Source of the DNA: Granulicella sapmiensis
GTDB lineage: Bacteria > Acidobacteriota > Terriglobia > Terriglobales > Acidobacteriaceae
Assembly (NCBI GenBank): GCA_026225395.1
Contig: JAMFSR010000024.1
Location: forward strand, 1-64,000
Direction of reading: 5' to 3'
DNA: 64,000 nucleotides
The translations under genes and the position numbers were made by a program. Positions 6,899-17,593 of the stretch are shown piece after piece. Position 1 is the stretch's first letter. Each line of letters opens with the position of its first letter. A model generated the notes under the pieces. It searched no databases. It had not been told where the DNA came from and saw only the letters and a list, made by a program, of their open reading frames with translations.

Positions 6899-9451
6899 AT
6901 GAAGAAGCTGTTAGCCGTCGTGTCTCTCGTGGTGGTGATGGGATGTTCGTCTTTGGTGGCGCAAGAGGGTGGTGGGCCGCCGGGACGTCGTGGTGGAAGC
7001 GGCGGGGATGTGGCGCCGGTGAGTTTGGACGCGAAGATCAAGGGGTTGGAGAAGAAGGATGGCTACATCCCGATGTACTGGGATGCGCGCGGCGGGAAGG
7101 TGTATCTCGAGGTCACGAAGTTTGATGACGAGTTTATGTACACGTACCAGACGTCGGGTGGAGCGGGGACGAGTGGGATTTCGCGGGGTGCGATTTCGAG
7201 GCCGCAGATTGTGACGTTCCGGCGGGTGGGGCCGAAGGTGTTGCTGGTGGCGAAGAATCTGCTGTGGCGGACGGGATCGGAGGATGCGGCGCAGAAGCTG
7301 GCGAAGGACCAGGCGTTTCCGGAGAGCGTGCTTTGGGGATTTCCGGTGGCGGCCGAGGATGGGCCGGGGCATGTGCTGCTGGATGCTACGGACTTCTTTC
7401 TGCGCGATGCGCCGGGGTTTGGCGACCGGTTGAGCGGGTATCGAATGGATGCGTCGCGGAGTGCGATTGTGCCGGAGGTGGTGAAGGACTTTCCGCTGAA
7501 CCTGGTGGTGGAGACGATGCTGACGTTTACCAATGAAGGCGGTGGAGGCGGGCGTGGAGGGGCTGCTCCGGCTGCTGGTGGTGGCGGTGGGTTTGGTGGG
7601 CGGTCGATGCTGAATGAGGTGACGCCGGATGTGCATAGTGTGACGGTGCGTGAGCGGCAGATTTTGATGGCGCTGCCGGCGCCGGGGTTCAAGCCGAGGG
7701 TGTGGGATCCGCGGTCGGGACAGTTGATCAATGTGGCTTATAACGATTGGTCGAAGCCGCTGGGTGAGCCGTTGGATACGCGGCTGGCGACGCGGCATCG
7801 GCTGGAGAAGAAGGACCCGAATGCCGCGGTGAGTGAGGTGAAGGAACCGATCGTGTATTACATTGACCGCGGTGCGCCGGACAGTGTGCGGCAGGCGCTG
7901 CTAGAGGGCACGCGGTGGTGGAGTGCGGCGTTCGAGGCGGCGGGTTTCAAGAATGCGTTCAAGGTGGAGATACTGCCGGAGGGCGCGGATCCGCTGGATA
8001 TCCGGTACAACATGGTGCTTTGGGTGGAGGAGGCGGAGCGGGGATTCTCGAATGGGGCGAACATTATTGACCCGCGGACGGGCGAGATCATCAAGAGCGA
8101 AGTGACGCTGACGAGCGGGCGCGAGCGTCAGGATTTTTTGATTACCGAGGCGCTGCTTTCGCCGTACAAGAAAGACGGAACGCCTGATCCGCAGCAGACG
8201 GCGCTGGTGATGCAGCGGATGCGTCAACTGGCGGCGCATGAGGTGGGTCATACGCTGGGGTTGGGGCATAACTTTGCGGCGAGCTCGTTTGGGCCGGGTA
8301 TGGGGACGGTGGATGATTATCCGTTTCCGCAGATACGGCTGGATAAGAACGGGAATCTTGACCTGACGCACGCGTATGAGAATGGCATGGGTGCGTGGGA
8401 CAAGCTGGTGATCGACTATCTGTACAGGGAGTTTCCGCCGGCAACGACGGAGGCGCAGGAGAAGGCCGGCCTCGAAAAGATTCTGCAGGACGGGATGAAG
8501 AAGGGGATTTACTTCCAGACCGATGATGGAAACTCTTCGGCTAGCCCGCACTCGACGCAGTGGGATAACGGCCCCGACGCGGCCGATGAGCTGGACCGGC
8601 TGATGAAGGTGCGCGAGGTCGCGCTGAAGAATTTTGGCGAGTCGGCGATCAAGCCGGGTGAGCCGATGTCGGATTTGGAGGATGTGCTGGTGCCGGTGTA
8701 CCTGCTGCATCGCTACCAGGTGGGAGCGGCGGCGCAGGAGGTGGGTGGGCAGGACTATCGCTATGCGGAGCGCGGCGATGGGCAGATGGTGACGAAGATT
8801 GTGGCTCCAGCCGAACAGCGGAAGGCGCTGGCGGCGGTGGTGAAGACGCTTGATCCGCAGGTGCTGACGTTGCCGGAGCCGCTGCTGGAGAAGTTTCCGC
8901 CGCGTCCTCCCGAGCATGAGCGGACGCAGGAGAGCTGGGGCAGCTATAACGGGCCGAGCTTCGACGCGACGGCTCCCGCGCTGACGGCGGCGAATGTGAC
9001 GCTGGAGGCGCTGCTGGAGCCGGGTAAGGCGAGCCGGTTGGTGGAGTTCCACGCGCGGGATGAGGCGAACCCGAGCCTGAAGGAAGTGTTGGACGCTCTA
9101 TTGAAGGCGACCTGGTATGCGCCGGCTCCGAAGGGGTTGGCCGGATTGACGAAGATGACCGTGGATGGCGCTGTGCTGGAGAAGATGACGGCGCTGGGAT
9201 CGGCGAATACGTCGCCGGTGGCGAAGGCTATCGTGCGGGCAGAGCTGGGTGAGCTAAGGACGTGGATCGGACAGCAGGCAAAGGATGCGGATGGGGACTG
9301 GAAGGTCTTTTATGCGGCGCAGCTGGAGGCTGCCGGTGGACGTGGAGGCGCGGCTGGTGCTGCTGCGGGTGCCGCTGCCGGACCTGGTGGTCCGGTTGGG
9401 CGTAGTAGTGGGCCTGCTCCAGGGACTGTGCCGGCGGGTCCGCCTATTTAG
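6899..9451 (+). CDS. Secreted zinc metalloprotease, met-zincin (DUF5117/DUF4953 type)
   Basis: Predicted exported 850-residue protease. The signal sequence MKKLLAVVSLVVVMGCSSLVAQ contains VMGC, which could be a lipobox, so it may be a lipoprotein. The catalytic motif HEVGHTLGLGH (residues 447-457) is a full HExxHxxGxxH zinc site, preceded by the strand/helix MRQLAAHE. Upstream, YIPMYWDARGGKVYLEV and FTNEGG with Gly/Ala-rich inserts match the DUF5117/5118 region; downstream parts match DUF4953. Low-complexity glycine-rich segments occur at ~28-38, ~215-235 and the C-terminus (GGRGGAAGAAAGAAAGPGG). GTG 6881 would add six residues; ATG 6899 with the signal peptide is preferred. These proteases are frequent in acidobacteria and Bacteroidetes; natural substrates are unknown. 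Confidence 0.9.
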   Translation: MKKLLAVVSLVVVMGCSSLVAQEGGGPPGRRGGSGGDVAPVSLDAKIKGLEKKDGYIPMYWDARGGKVYLEVTKFDDEFMYTYQTSGGAGTSGISRGAISRPQIVTFRRVGPKVLLVAKNLLWRTGSEDAAQKLAKDQAFPESVLWGFPVAAEDGPGHVLLDATDFFLRDAPGFGDRLSGYRMDASRSAIVPEVVKDFPLNLVVETMLTFTNEGGGGGRGGAAPAAGGGGGFGGRSMLNEVTPDVHSVTVRERQILMALPAPGFKPRVWDPRSGQLINVAYNDWSKPLGEPLDTRLATRHRLEKKDPNAAVSEVKEPIVYYIDRGAPDSVRQALLEGTRWWSAAFEAAGFKNAFKVEILPEGADPLDIRYNMVLWVEEAERGFSNGANIIDPRTGEIIKSEVTLTSGRERQDFLITEALLSPYKKDGTPDPQQTALVMQRMRQLAAHEVGHTLGLGHNFAASSFGPGMGTVDDYPFPQIRLDKNGNLDLTHAYENGMGAWDKLVIDYLYREFPPATTEAQEKAGLEKILQDGMKKGIYFQTDDGNSSASPHSTQWDNGPDAADELDRLMKVREVALKNFGESAIKPGEPMSDLEDVLVPVYLLHRYQVGAAAQEVGGQDYRYAERGDGQMVTKIVAPAEQRKALAAVVKTLDPQVLTLPEPLLEKFPPRPPEHERTQESWGSYNGPSFDATAPALTAANVTLEALLEPGKASRLVEFHARDEANPSLKEVLDALLKATWYAPAPKGLAGLTKMTVDGAVLEKMTALGSANTSPVAKAIVRAELGELRTWIGQQAKDADGDWKVFYAAQLEAAGGRGGAAGAAAGAAAGPGGPVGRSSGPAPGTVPAGPPI

Positions 9452-9523
9452 GGTGCTTGTTGGTTGTTGTGGCTCAGCCTCATCGGCTTCCTGGGTTTCG
9501 GGAGGCCGGTGAGGCTGAGTTGT

Positions 9524-9820
9524 TTAAGACTGTGTGGGTGGATAGGTCGGGGGTGGTGGGTAGCTTGGCGGATAGTAGGCCGGAGGCGGGATGGGGGCGA
9601 CTTTCCAGTCGGAGAAGGCGAGGATGCAGAGTACGATGAGCGGGCCGATGGGCCAGAGCAAGACCAGCAGGGAAAGCGGGCCCGAGAGGCCGGCTTTTGT
9701 CAGGATCTTCCAGAAAAGGAAGATGAGGAAGGCCATCACTGCGAGGCCGAAGAGAAGGAACATCGGCATCATCGCGAGGATGATGTGGGCGACTTGCTGG
9801 GATTGCTGCTGAGGGTCCAT
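9524..9820 (-). CDS. Small two-helix membrane protein with Pro/Tyr-rich tail
   Basis: 98 residues from ATG 9820, which has GGAGG four bases upstream; the longer frame from 9844 lacks such a site. Two hydrophobic helices (about 14-38, ILAMMPMFLLFGLAVMAFLIF, and 47-66, LSLLVLLWPIGPLIVLCILAF) are followed by a cytoplasmic or periplasmic tail of repeated P-P/Y units (PPPAYYPPSYPPPPTYPPTQ). Not assigned to a function. Stands alone, convergent with the protease gene. Confidence 0.72.
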   Translation of the reverse strand: MDPQQQSQQVAHIILAMMPMFLLFGLAVMAFLIFLFWKILTKAGLSGPLSLLVLLWPIGPLIVLCILAFSDWKVAPIPPPAYYPPSYPPPPTYPPTQS

Positions 9821-9990
9821 AGGTGCCTCCGGGGATGGAGCCAATGTACCGGAGATTTGGTCGCAGTCCGCAGAAATATTTTGAAGTGATGGCCGCTAAC
9901 TATGCCATCATCGGCGGCCCTGAAGACAAGCATGCGCATGGACGCCAACTGGACATGCAGGGATGCAATCCGCAGAAACAGGGAAATGCT

Positions 9991-10848
9991 CTAAGCTGCC
10001 TGCGGCTTCGGCTTGCGCGTTAGCAGGATGAGCATGCCGATCACAACCAGCATCGAGATCATGCCCGCGATACCGAGGATGCGCATGATCGAAACCGAGT
10101 AGCGTCCCACAACGGGGTTATAGCTGCAGCAGTACAGGATCAGCATGTCGACCGGGTTCGAGATCTTCTTCTCGGAGGCATCGAGCAACGCCATGCGCAA
10201 GTCGCGCGCGGGATAGTCGATGCCGGAAAGGTACTTCGACATCCGGCCATCAGGCGTGGCAAACATGATCACGCTTGAGTGCGCGAACTGGTCCATCGTT
10301 CCGTCCGGGCCGGGCACGCGCACATAATGAAAGCCCGCCGCGCCCGATATTGCCGCGATGGCTGCTGCATCGCCGGTAAGAAAATGTACCGCGCCCGCAG
10401 CTTCCGCATTGCCCGCGAATCCGGCCTCCTGCAGGAACTGCTGCTTCTGGCTCACGGCGTCCGCGGGCTTGTCCGTCGGGTCAATGCTGAACACCAGCAC
10501 GTCATAGTCCTTGCCCGGAGCGAGCGTGGTTTCTTTCAATCCCGTTGCCAACCCATGCAGCACCTGCGGGCAAAGCATCGCACACTTGTAATAGACCAGC
10601 GCCATAGCGACGGGCTTCCCGTCGAACCAGCTTTGCACCGCACCCGTGCGCCCGGTCTCGTCCGTAAAGGTGGCCGTCATCGGCAACATCTGCCCAAGCC
10701 GCTGTTCAATGCCTGCATGCGCCAGGTAGTCCGGCTTCTGCTGCGCGGCCAGCCCCATAGGTTTCTCAGCCGAGTAACCCTGGGCCCGTGCGCCGGTAAC
10801 AAACGTGAAAAGAACCGTAGCCGCAAACAGCTTCTGAAACCAGTGCAT
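9991..10848 (-). CDS. SCO1/SenC family copper protein, membrane anchored
   Basis: 285-residue thioredoxin-fold protein of the SCO1/SenC family, which delivers copper to the CuA site of cytochrome c oxidase or maintains thiols there. The copper-binding motif is present as KCAMLCP (C89 and C93, CxxxC) with the distal histidine in DQFAHSS (H190). A signal peptide (FAATVLFTFVTGARAQ) and a C-terminal membrane helix (ILGIAGMISMLVVIGMLILLT) flank the domain; the C-terminal helix is common in acidobacterial and deltaproteobacterial members encoded beside oxidase genes. Here no oxidase gene is adjacent. ATG 10848 has GGGAG upstream, so the GTG 10863 extension is unlikely. Confidence 0.9.
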   Translation of the reverse strand: MHWFQKLFAATVLFTFVTGARAQGYSAEKPMGLAAQQKPDYLAHAGIEQRLGQMLPMTATFTDETGRTGAVQSWFDGKPVAMALVYYKCAMLCPQVLHGLATGLKETTLAPGKDYDVLVFSIDPTDKPADAVSQKQQFLQEAGFAGNAEAAGAVHFLTGDAAAIAAISGAAGFHYVRVPGPDGTMDQFAHSSVIMFATPDGRMSKYLSGIDYPARDLRMALLDASEKKISNPVDMLILYCCSYNPVVGRYSVSIMRILGIAGMISMLVVIGMLILLTRKPKPQAA

Positions 10849-10988
10849 CCAAAAATCTCCCACGGACGCCTTCCGAGAAGTATCTGCGAAAGACGGCCAG
10901 CTTCTATCGTAGCCCTCTACCGCGAGAACATAAAAACCCCCGTCACTGCTGTACTAAAAGCATCTAGCGAGAGAAGACGATAAGAGCC

Positions 10989-11183
10989 TCACCCCACCGG
11001 GGTTGCCTGCTGCGTATACACAAATTTAACTTCCTCCTGCACCTTCGTGGGATTCCCGGCTCCTCCTGCCGCAGTAAGAATAATTCCAGTACGAAAGTTC
11101 CGGGCCCGCTCTTTTGCACCTCGATAAGATCCGTCCTGACCTGATAACAAGCCTGACGTACCTTCAAACTCTGGAGCCTGCAA
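10989..11183 (-). CDS. Possible small ORF, divergent from the next gene
   Basis: 64-codon frame with ATG at 11183, immediately next to the start codon of the gene on the other strand at 11184. The translation (PEFEGTSGLLSGQDGSYRGA; FRTGIILTAAGGAGNPTKV) looks protein-like and not merely an antisense shadow, but I recognise no family. It may be a short gene, the C-terminal relic of a longer one, or chance. It occupies most of the otherwise empty stretch 10864-11183. Confidence 0.28.
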   Translation of the reverse strand: MQAPEFEGTSGLLSGQDGSYRGAKERARNFRTGIILTAAGGAGNPTKVQEEVKFVYTQQATPVG

Positions 11184-11726
11184 ATGACTCGTTCAGCACT
11201 CGTCCGCAGCATCGCCTGCGTCTTCGCCCTTCTTCTTGGCGCTTCAACCGCCCTCCACGCCCAGCTTCCGCAGAACAACGAGGTCTGGAAGACTCGCTGC
11301 AACCTGCTTGCTGCTTCGGCCAACGCCATTCAGAACGGGAATCCTCCGTCTGTACTCGTTGCGGCCACGCGCGGCGTTTCCAGCCACCCCTACTATGTGC
11401 TCGCTGTGGACCGTTCGCAGGCCGACCAGCATTACGTGGCTTGCACGCTCTTCTACATGGCGGCCATCTCTGCCCGCACAGGTAACGGAGGCAAGGCTGA
11501 CCCTTCCGCGGCTGACGACTACGCGGTCCTTGCCGGCGCAGAAGTGAAGGACGCTCGCGGCGAAAGCCTCACCATGTCCGAGCGCTTCAAGCGGCTCGAG
11601 ATTAAAGCTTCGGCCCTCACCGGCAAGTCGCTCACTTCGACCCCAGCGGAAACCACCGCCGTGATCGATGCCTCGACCACCATGCCGCTCACGCTCACGC
11701 CACCGGTCTTGACCTCCAGGCGCTAG
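11184..11726 (+). CDS. Secreted hypothetical protein
   Basis: 180 residues with a clear signal peptide (IACVFALLLGASTALHAQLP, cleavage after HAQ). The mature part has a single Cys pair region (WKTRCNLLAA; HYVACTLFYMAAISA) and ends in a Thr/Pro-rich tail. I do not recognise a domain. The gene is followed after 20 bases by a strong terminator, so it is transcribed as a single unit separate from hemC. Confidence 0.7.
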   Translation: MTRSALVRSIACVFALLLGASTALHAQLPQNNEVWKTRCNLLAASANAIQNGNPPSVLVAATRGVSSHPYYVLAVDRSQADQHYVACTLFYMAAISARTGNGGKADPSAADDYAVLAGAEVKDARGESLTMSERFKRLEIKASALTGKSLTSTPAETTAVIDASTTMPLTLTPPVLTSRR

Positions 11727-11745
11727 TATCGCGTAATCGAATACA

Positions 11746-11777
11746 GCGCCCCGGTGAGGATCACCGGGGCGCTTTTT
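11746..11777 (+). terminator. Rho-independent terminator after the secreted protein gene
   Basis: GCGCCCCGGTGA (11746-11757) and its exact reverse complement TCACCGGGGCGC (11761-11772) with a GGA loop, followed by five T. It separates the upstream gene from hemC, whose start lies 32 bases beyond. Confidence 0.92.
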
Positions 11778-11808
11778 CATGGGCGAGTCATTTATCCTGT
11801 TGGATAGC

Positions 11809-12780
11809 ATGACGCACCCTATCCGTATCGGCTCCCGCGGCTCGCAACTCGCACTCTGGCAGGCAAACCACATCGCCGCACAGCTTCGTGAGCGCGGACA
11901 TGCAGTCGAAATCGAAGTCATCCGCACCATCGGCGACCGCATGCAGGACCCCACTTTCCGCGCCCCCGCCACATTCCCCGACGGCTCCCCGCTCGACTCC
12001 AAGGGCATCTTCATCAAGGAGATCGAAGACGCCCTCGCCGTAGGCCGCATCGACCTCGCCGTTCACTCGCTCAAGGACCTGCCGACCGAGCTTGACTCCC
12101 GCTTCACGCTCGCCGCGATCCCCCCGCGCGCCGACGCCCGCGACGCCTTCGTCTGCGAAGACCACTGGGGCCTCCACATGCTTCCCATGGGCTCCCGCAT
12201 CGGCACCACCAGCCCCCGCCGCAAGGCCATGCTCCTCGCCCTGCGTCCTGACCTCGAGTTTGTCGAGATGCGCGGCAACATCGATACCCGCCTCCGCAAG
12301 TGGTCCGAGGGACAAGCCGACGCCCTCGTCCTCGCCTCCGCCGGCCTCGACCGCATCGGCCGCAATGAAAACGTCCACCAGCGCTTCTCCGTCGACGAGC
12401 TAACCCCCGCACCCGGCCAGGGCGCACTCGCCCTCGAAACCCGATCCAACCACCTCAATGAACACGATGCGGCTATCTTCCAGGCCATACGAGAACTCAA
12501 CTGTGCCGAAACCGAGTTCGCCACCCAATGCGAGCGCGCCGTCCTCTCTGCGCTCGGCGGTGGTTGTCAACTCCCACTCGGAGCCTTCTGCCACGCCGCC
12601 GACGACCACTGGCACCTCCACGCCATGGTCGCCGCCCCCGACGGAGACACCGTTGCCCACGTAGTCCACCGCGCGCCCAACGGCGTCGTCCCCTGCGAAG
12701 TCGGCGATGCAGTCGCCAACGAACTCATCCTCCGCGGCGCCCGCGAACTGCTCAGCCCTGAGACACTACAGGCGCTCTAG
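11809..12780 (+). CDS. hemC: Hydroxymethylbilane synthase (porphobilinogen deaminase)
   Basis: Joins four porphobilinogens into hydroxymethylbilane in heme synthesis. 323 residues, typical length. Seen: IRIGSRGSQLALWQANHIA at the N-terminus, FIKEIEDALAVGRIDLAVHS, SLKDLPTELDSRF, APGQGALALETR, and the dipyrromethane cofactor cysteine in LGGGCQLPLGAF (C253). The frame is open upstream to 11779, but ATG 11809 gives the conserved start MTHPIRIGSRGS. hemD is not adjacent; it lies 18 kb away at 31192. Confidence 0.96.
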   Translation: MTHPIRIGSRGSQLALWQANHIAAQLRERGHAVEIEVIRTIGDRMQDPTFRAPATFPDGSPLDSKGIFIKEIEDALAVGRIDLAVHSLKDLPTELDSRFTLAAIPPRADARDAFVCEDHWGLHMLPMGSRIGTTSPRRKAMLLALRPDLEFVEMRGNIDTRLRKWSEGQADALVLASAGLDRIGRNENVHQRFSVDELTPAPGQGALALETRSNHLNEHDAAIFQAIRELNCAETEFATQCERAVLSALGGGCQLPLGAFCHAADDHWHLHAMVAAPDGDTVAHVVHRAPNGVVPCEVGDAVANELILRGARELLSPETLQAL

Positions 12781-12844
12781 TTATCTCACCCAAGTCACTA
12801 CTTCAAAGGGGCACGGCTTCAGCGTCCTTATAAATGCCAGTGGT

Positions 12845-13348
12845 TCAGTGCTCACTTTGCGAGATGGCGATCGCGATGAGGATCACACCAACTAGATAGC
12901 AAGCCCCAACTGCCCACCATAATTTCATTGGCTCGTCAGGAGCGCGAATCGATCCCTTGTGGCGAATTTCAGCATTGCCTGCAAGAGTCCCAATGATTGC
13001 GAACAACAGCAGGATGGTTCCGGAAAGCAACGCGGAATCAGGGGGACGGTTGAGAAATGAAAATTTATTCAGTAGTTCGCTCCGCGCGCCAGTCGACGAT
13101 CTATACGAGGGTAGACCTGCAATGAGGAGGAGAATTCCAACGGCGTACCAGGTCGCGACCGTCCACCAGTATCGTTTCGGCTCATCGGGTCGGTAAACCA
13201 GCCGAAGTTCCTTCTTCGGTATGAAATAGATGCCTTCGCCCGTCAGCATTGAGGCCAGTGCGATGAATACCGCAAAGATCCCGCCTAAGAACATGAGACG
13301 GGGATCGTGAAGAGCGTGATAGGAATATCCATTCATAGAAAACGCCAT
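12845..13348 (-). CDS. Four-helix membrane protein with internal duplication
   Basis: 167-residue integral membrane protein of unknown function. Four hydrophobic helices at about 20-38, 63-82, 105-122 and 143-162. The sequence is built of two similar halves: RPDEPKRYWWTVATWYAVGI in the first and APDEPMKLWWAVGACYLVGV in the second share PDEP, WW, Y and VG at the same spacing ahead of a helix. Each half is therefore helix - loop with PDEP - WW helix. ATG 13348 or 13336 may start it. Visibly less GC-rich than hemC and katG on either side. Confidence 0.7.
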   Translation of the reverse strand: MAFSMNGYSYHALHDPRLMFLGGIFAVFIALASMLTGEGIYFIPKKELRLVYRPDEPKRYWWTVATWYAVGILLLIAGLPSYRSSTGARSELLNKFSFLNRPPDSALLSGTILLLFAIIGTLAGNAEIRHKGSIRAPDEPMKLWWAVGACYLVGVILIAIAISQSEH

Positions 13349-13421
13349 AGCGCAGGAGAAGACACCTCATTCTCACAGACAACTTCACACACAATCCACA
13401 GCCCAGTCTTGACCAAGTCTC

Positions 13422-13442
13422 AGATTAGACATAATCTAATCT
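13422..13442. promoter_or_regulatory. PerR/Fur-type operator at the start codon of the fur-like gene
   Basis: AGATTAGA (13422-13429) and its exact reverse complement TCTAATCT (13435-13442) around CATAA. The A/T-rich palindrome ends three bases before the ATG at 13446, so it probably overlaps the transcription start, as expected for an autoregulated PerR. It leaves no room for a Shine-Dalgarno sequence. Confidence 0.7.
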
Positions 13443-13445
13443 CCG

Positions 13446-13904
13446 ATGACAGCGGAAGCAATTCGTCAGAGACTCGAAGACAGCGGCCTACGCTGCACCT
13501 CGCAGCGCTACAGCGTCATGTCGTTCCTCATGGCGCATCACGAGCACCCCACTGCAGCCGAAATCTACGAAGCCGTCAACCGCGTTGACCCTCGCCTCTC
13601 CCGCGCCTCCACCTACAACAACCTCCGCGATCTCGTAGAAGCCGGCCTCGTCCGCCAGGTCGCCGCCGAAGGCCGCGCCGCCCGCTACGACGCCAAAGAT
13701 CAGCAGCATCATCACTTCATCTGCGACCGCTGCGGCACCGTCGAAGACATCGACTTCTACACCGTCCCCGCACCCGCTTCCGGCTCGCTCGGCAAGCGCG
13801 TCATCCGCGACTGCGAACTCATCGTCCGCGGCCTCTGTACTCATTGCGCTCCAAAATCGCGCTCCAAAGTTCTCGCAAAATCTCCGAAACTCACCACACA
13901 CTAA
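13446..13904 (+). CDS. Fur-family peroxide-type repressor (PerR-like)
   Basis: 152-residue metalloregulator. N-terminal winged helix (residues ~1-80: RLEDSGLRCTSQRYSVMSFL, HPTAAEIYEAVN, LSRASTYNNLRDLVEAGLV), then the metal-binding dimerisation half with QQHHHFICDRCG and two structural-zinc cysteine pairs (C93/C96 and C131/C134). The gene lies 36 bases upstream of katG on the same strand, which makes a peroxide sensor of the PerR type more likely than an iron Fur. The near-perfect palindrome at the start codon argues for autoregulation and joint control of katG. C-terminal basic tail is longer than in most PerRs. Confidence 0.88.
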   Translation: MTAEAIRQRLEDSGLRCTSQRYSVMSFLMAHHEHPTAAEIYEAVNRVDPRLSRASTYNNLRDLVEAGLVRQVAAEGRAARYDAKDQQHHHFICDRCGTVEDIDFYTVPAPASGSLGKRVIRDCELIVRGLCTHCAPKSRSKVLAKSPKLTTH

Positions 13905-16202
<2,298 letters not shown>

Positions 16203-16225
16203 GGAAGAGCATTACCTCAACCACC

Positions 16226-16249
16226 AAGGGCTGCCTTTCGGCAGCCCTT
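16226..16249 (+). terminator. Hairpin after katG
   Basis: AAGGGCTGCC (16226-16235) pairs perfectly with GGCAGCCCTT (16240-16249) across a TTTC loop. A T-tract is lacking, so termination may be weak or Rho-assisted. Confidence 0.6.
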
Positions 16250-16310
16250 AGTAGTGCGCTTATTGGGTTTCCAAATGACTGATATGTCTGCTACGCAAAG
16301 AGAGATAGCG

Positions 16311-16619
16311 TCACATTTCCTCTCCCGCGATAGCCCACGAATCGGCTGTTGTCATCACCAAGACCGTGTTGCGATACCAAACAGATGAGCCAATCTCTTT
16401 ACTCAAAGCGGCGGCCAGATCAAGTGAGGCTGTGCTAGTAATACCCGTGTAGGTTGCGGTGGGGAGATTTCTAGAAACGGTAGATCCGTTCGCAAGGCGC
16501 GCATCCAGCGAACGGAACCAGTTCTTCTTCTCCATGAATGTGTGAAGCTGCTGATAAGTCCCATAGCTTATATCGGTAGTCAAACCGTGCAGTTCTACGC
16601 GAATGAATAGTCTGGGCAT
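16311..16619 (-). CDS. Small hypothetical protein, last gene of a three-gene cassette
   Basis: 102 residues with a strong ribosome site (GGAGG) before ATG 16619. The start MPRLFIRVELHGLTTDISYG, then YQQLHTFMEKKNWFRSL and LPTATYTGITSTASLDLAAALSKEI, gives a ferredoxin-like beta-alpha-beta pattern. By memory it resembles small proteins annotated as DUF2622/GhoS-like (type V antitoxin endoribonuclease fold), but this is a weak call. It starts 11 bases after the stop of the membrane protein gene, so it should be co-transcribed with it. A/T content is higher than in katG. Confidence 0.65.
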   Translation of the reverse strand: MPRLFIRVELHGLTTDISYGTYQQLHTFMEKKNWFRSLDARLANGSTVSRNLPTATYTGITSTASLDLAAALSKEIGSSVWYRNTVLVMTTADSWAIAGEEM

Positions 16620-16630
16620 GTCATTCCTCC

Positions 16631-17590
16631 CTACTGCGAATCGCCCACCGAATCTCCTGCTTTCGGAGGTTCATTCGAGGGCAACTGCCCGACGGCATTA
16701 CCTTTTTTAATATCTCTAAGCAGAAGGCGAATTTCGCCGAACACCTTCATCATATCCTCGTCGCCGTCCTGCTTGAGCACGCTCACCGGGCGGACATGGC
16801 GAACATTCACAGTGGAAATCTCTGAGCCGTTTAGAAGAAACATCTCGCCTGGGATTACTCGCCAATAGCTCTCCGTGTCCGGTTTGGCGACTGTTGGATC
16901 GGACGCCTTTTTCGTTTCATATTCTGCGCGGTCTTTTGCAAAGTCGGCTCGCATCATTCTTTGAGCGTTCTCGAGAATCAACGTGGCGAGCTCTCCGTCG
17001 TTATTGATGCGCTTCTCGAATACATTTCCGCGATACAGGATGCCGTTCTTGGTAAGTACGTCTATTCGGACGATTAGTTCCTTGCGATCGCGAACTAGTA
17101 TCGGCGAAAGCGCGACATGCCACTCAGAAATCCTCGGCATAAATGCCCAGTGGAGTGCTTTATTGAGTCGGGGCCGTTTTTTCGATCGAATCCTTCCCAA
17201 TTGCAGTGCCAAAAATCCGAAAAACGCCGAGCCAGCAACAACTATCGCATAGGTGCGCAACAACAAGCAGATGTTGAATTTCAAGAAAACTTGTAGAGCC
17301 GGGTAAAAGCTATTTTGATTGTCGGCGAAGATTTTGTCACTGAACAGGCACGAGAAGACCAGCTGTGCGCTGTGTTGAATGTCCCCAGGTGTTCGCCACC
17401 ACCAGATATTTCTCGTGAGCCACGCCAGCCATAAAGGAACAATGGCCCAAAATGCAGCTCTCAGGATTTCCTCGCTACGTGTTCCGGTCGAAGCCTTCCG
17501 CACAAAGTAAAAACTCACCACGAATCGCGTGATGAGTTCGGGAACTACAAAGTAGGCTGTTGCAAGAACCGTGACTAGAAGCGTCAGCAT
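16631..17590 (-). CDS. Membrane protein with soluble C-terminal half, unknown function
   Basis: 319 residues. About three hydrophobic helices (5-30, LLVTVLATAYFVVPELITRF; 46-62; 105-128, FNICLLLRTYAIVVAGSAFF) precede a basic stretch (LGRIRSKKRPRLNKALHW) and a soluble domain from ~150 to 319 with charged helices (LATLILENAQRMMRADFAKD) and a flexible tail. No catalytic motif that I can name. Middle gene of a tight minus-strand cassette: 3 bases after the 70-residue gene and 11 before the 102-residue gene. Codon use and base composition differ from the surrounding housekeeping genes. Confidence 0.7.
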   Translation of the reverse strand: MLTLLVTVLATAYFVVPELITRFVVSFYFVRKASTGTRSEEILRAAFWAIVPLWLAWLTRNIWWWRTPGDIQHSAQLVFSCLFSDKIFADNQNSFYPALQVFLKFNICLLLRTYAIVVAGSAFFGFLALQLGRIRSKKRPRLNKALHWAFMPRISEWHVALSPILVRDRKELIVRIDVLTKNGILYRGNVFEKRINNDGELATLILENAQRMMRADFAKDRAEYETKKASDPTVAKPDTESYWRVIPGEMFLLNGSEISTVNVRHVRPVSVLKQDGDEDMMKVFGEIRLLLRDIKKGNAVGQLPSNEPPKAGDSVGDSQ

Positions 17591-17593
17591 TGA

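Noticed and set aside
6022..7125. 367-codon + strand frame over gltX and the protease start
   Set aside because: Antisense of gltX; Gly/Val/Asp-rich and crosses two real genes.
9823..10023. 66-codon + frame between the small membrane protein and the SCO gene
   Set aside because: No ribosome site, overlaps the end of the SCO gene, no protein-like pattern.
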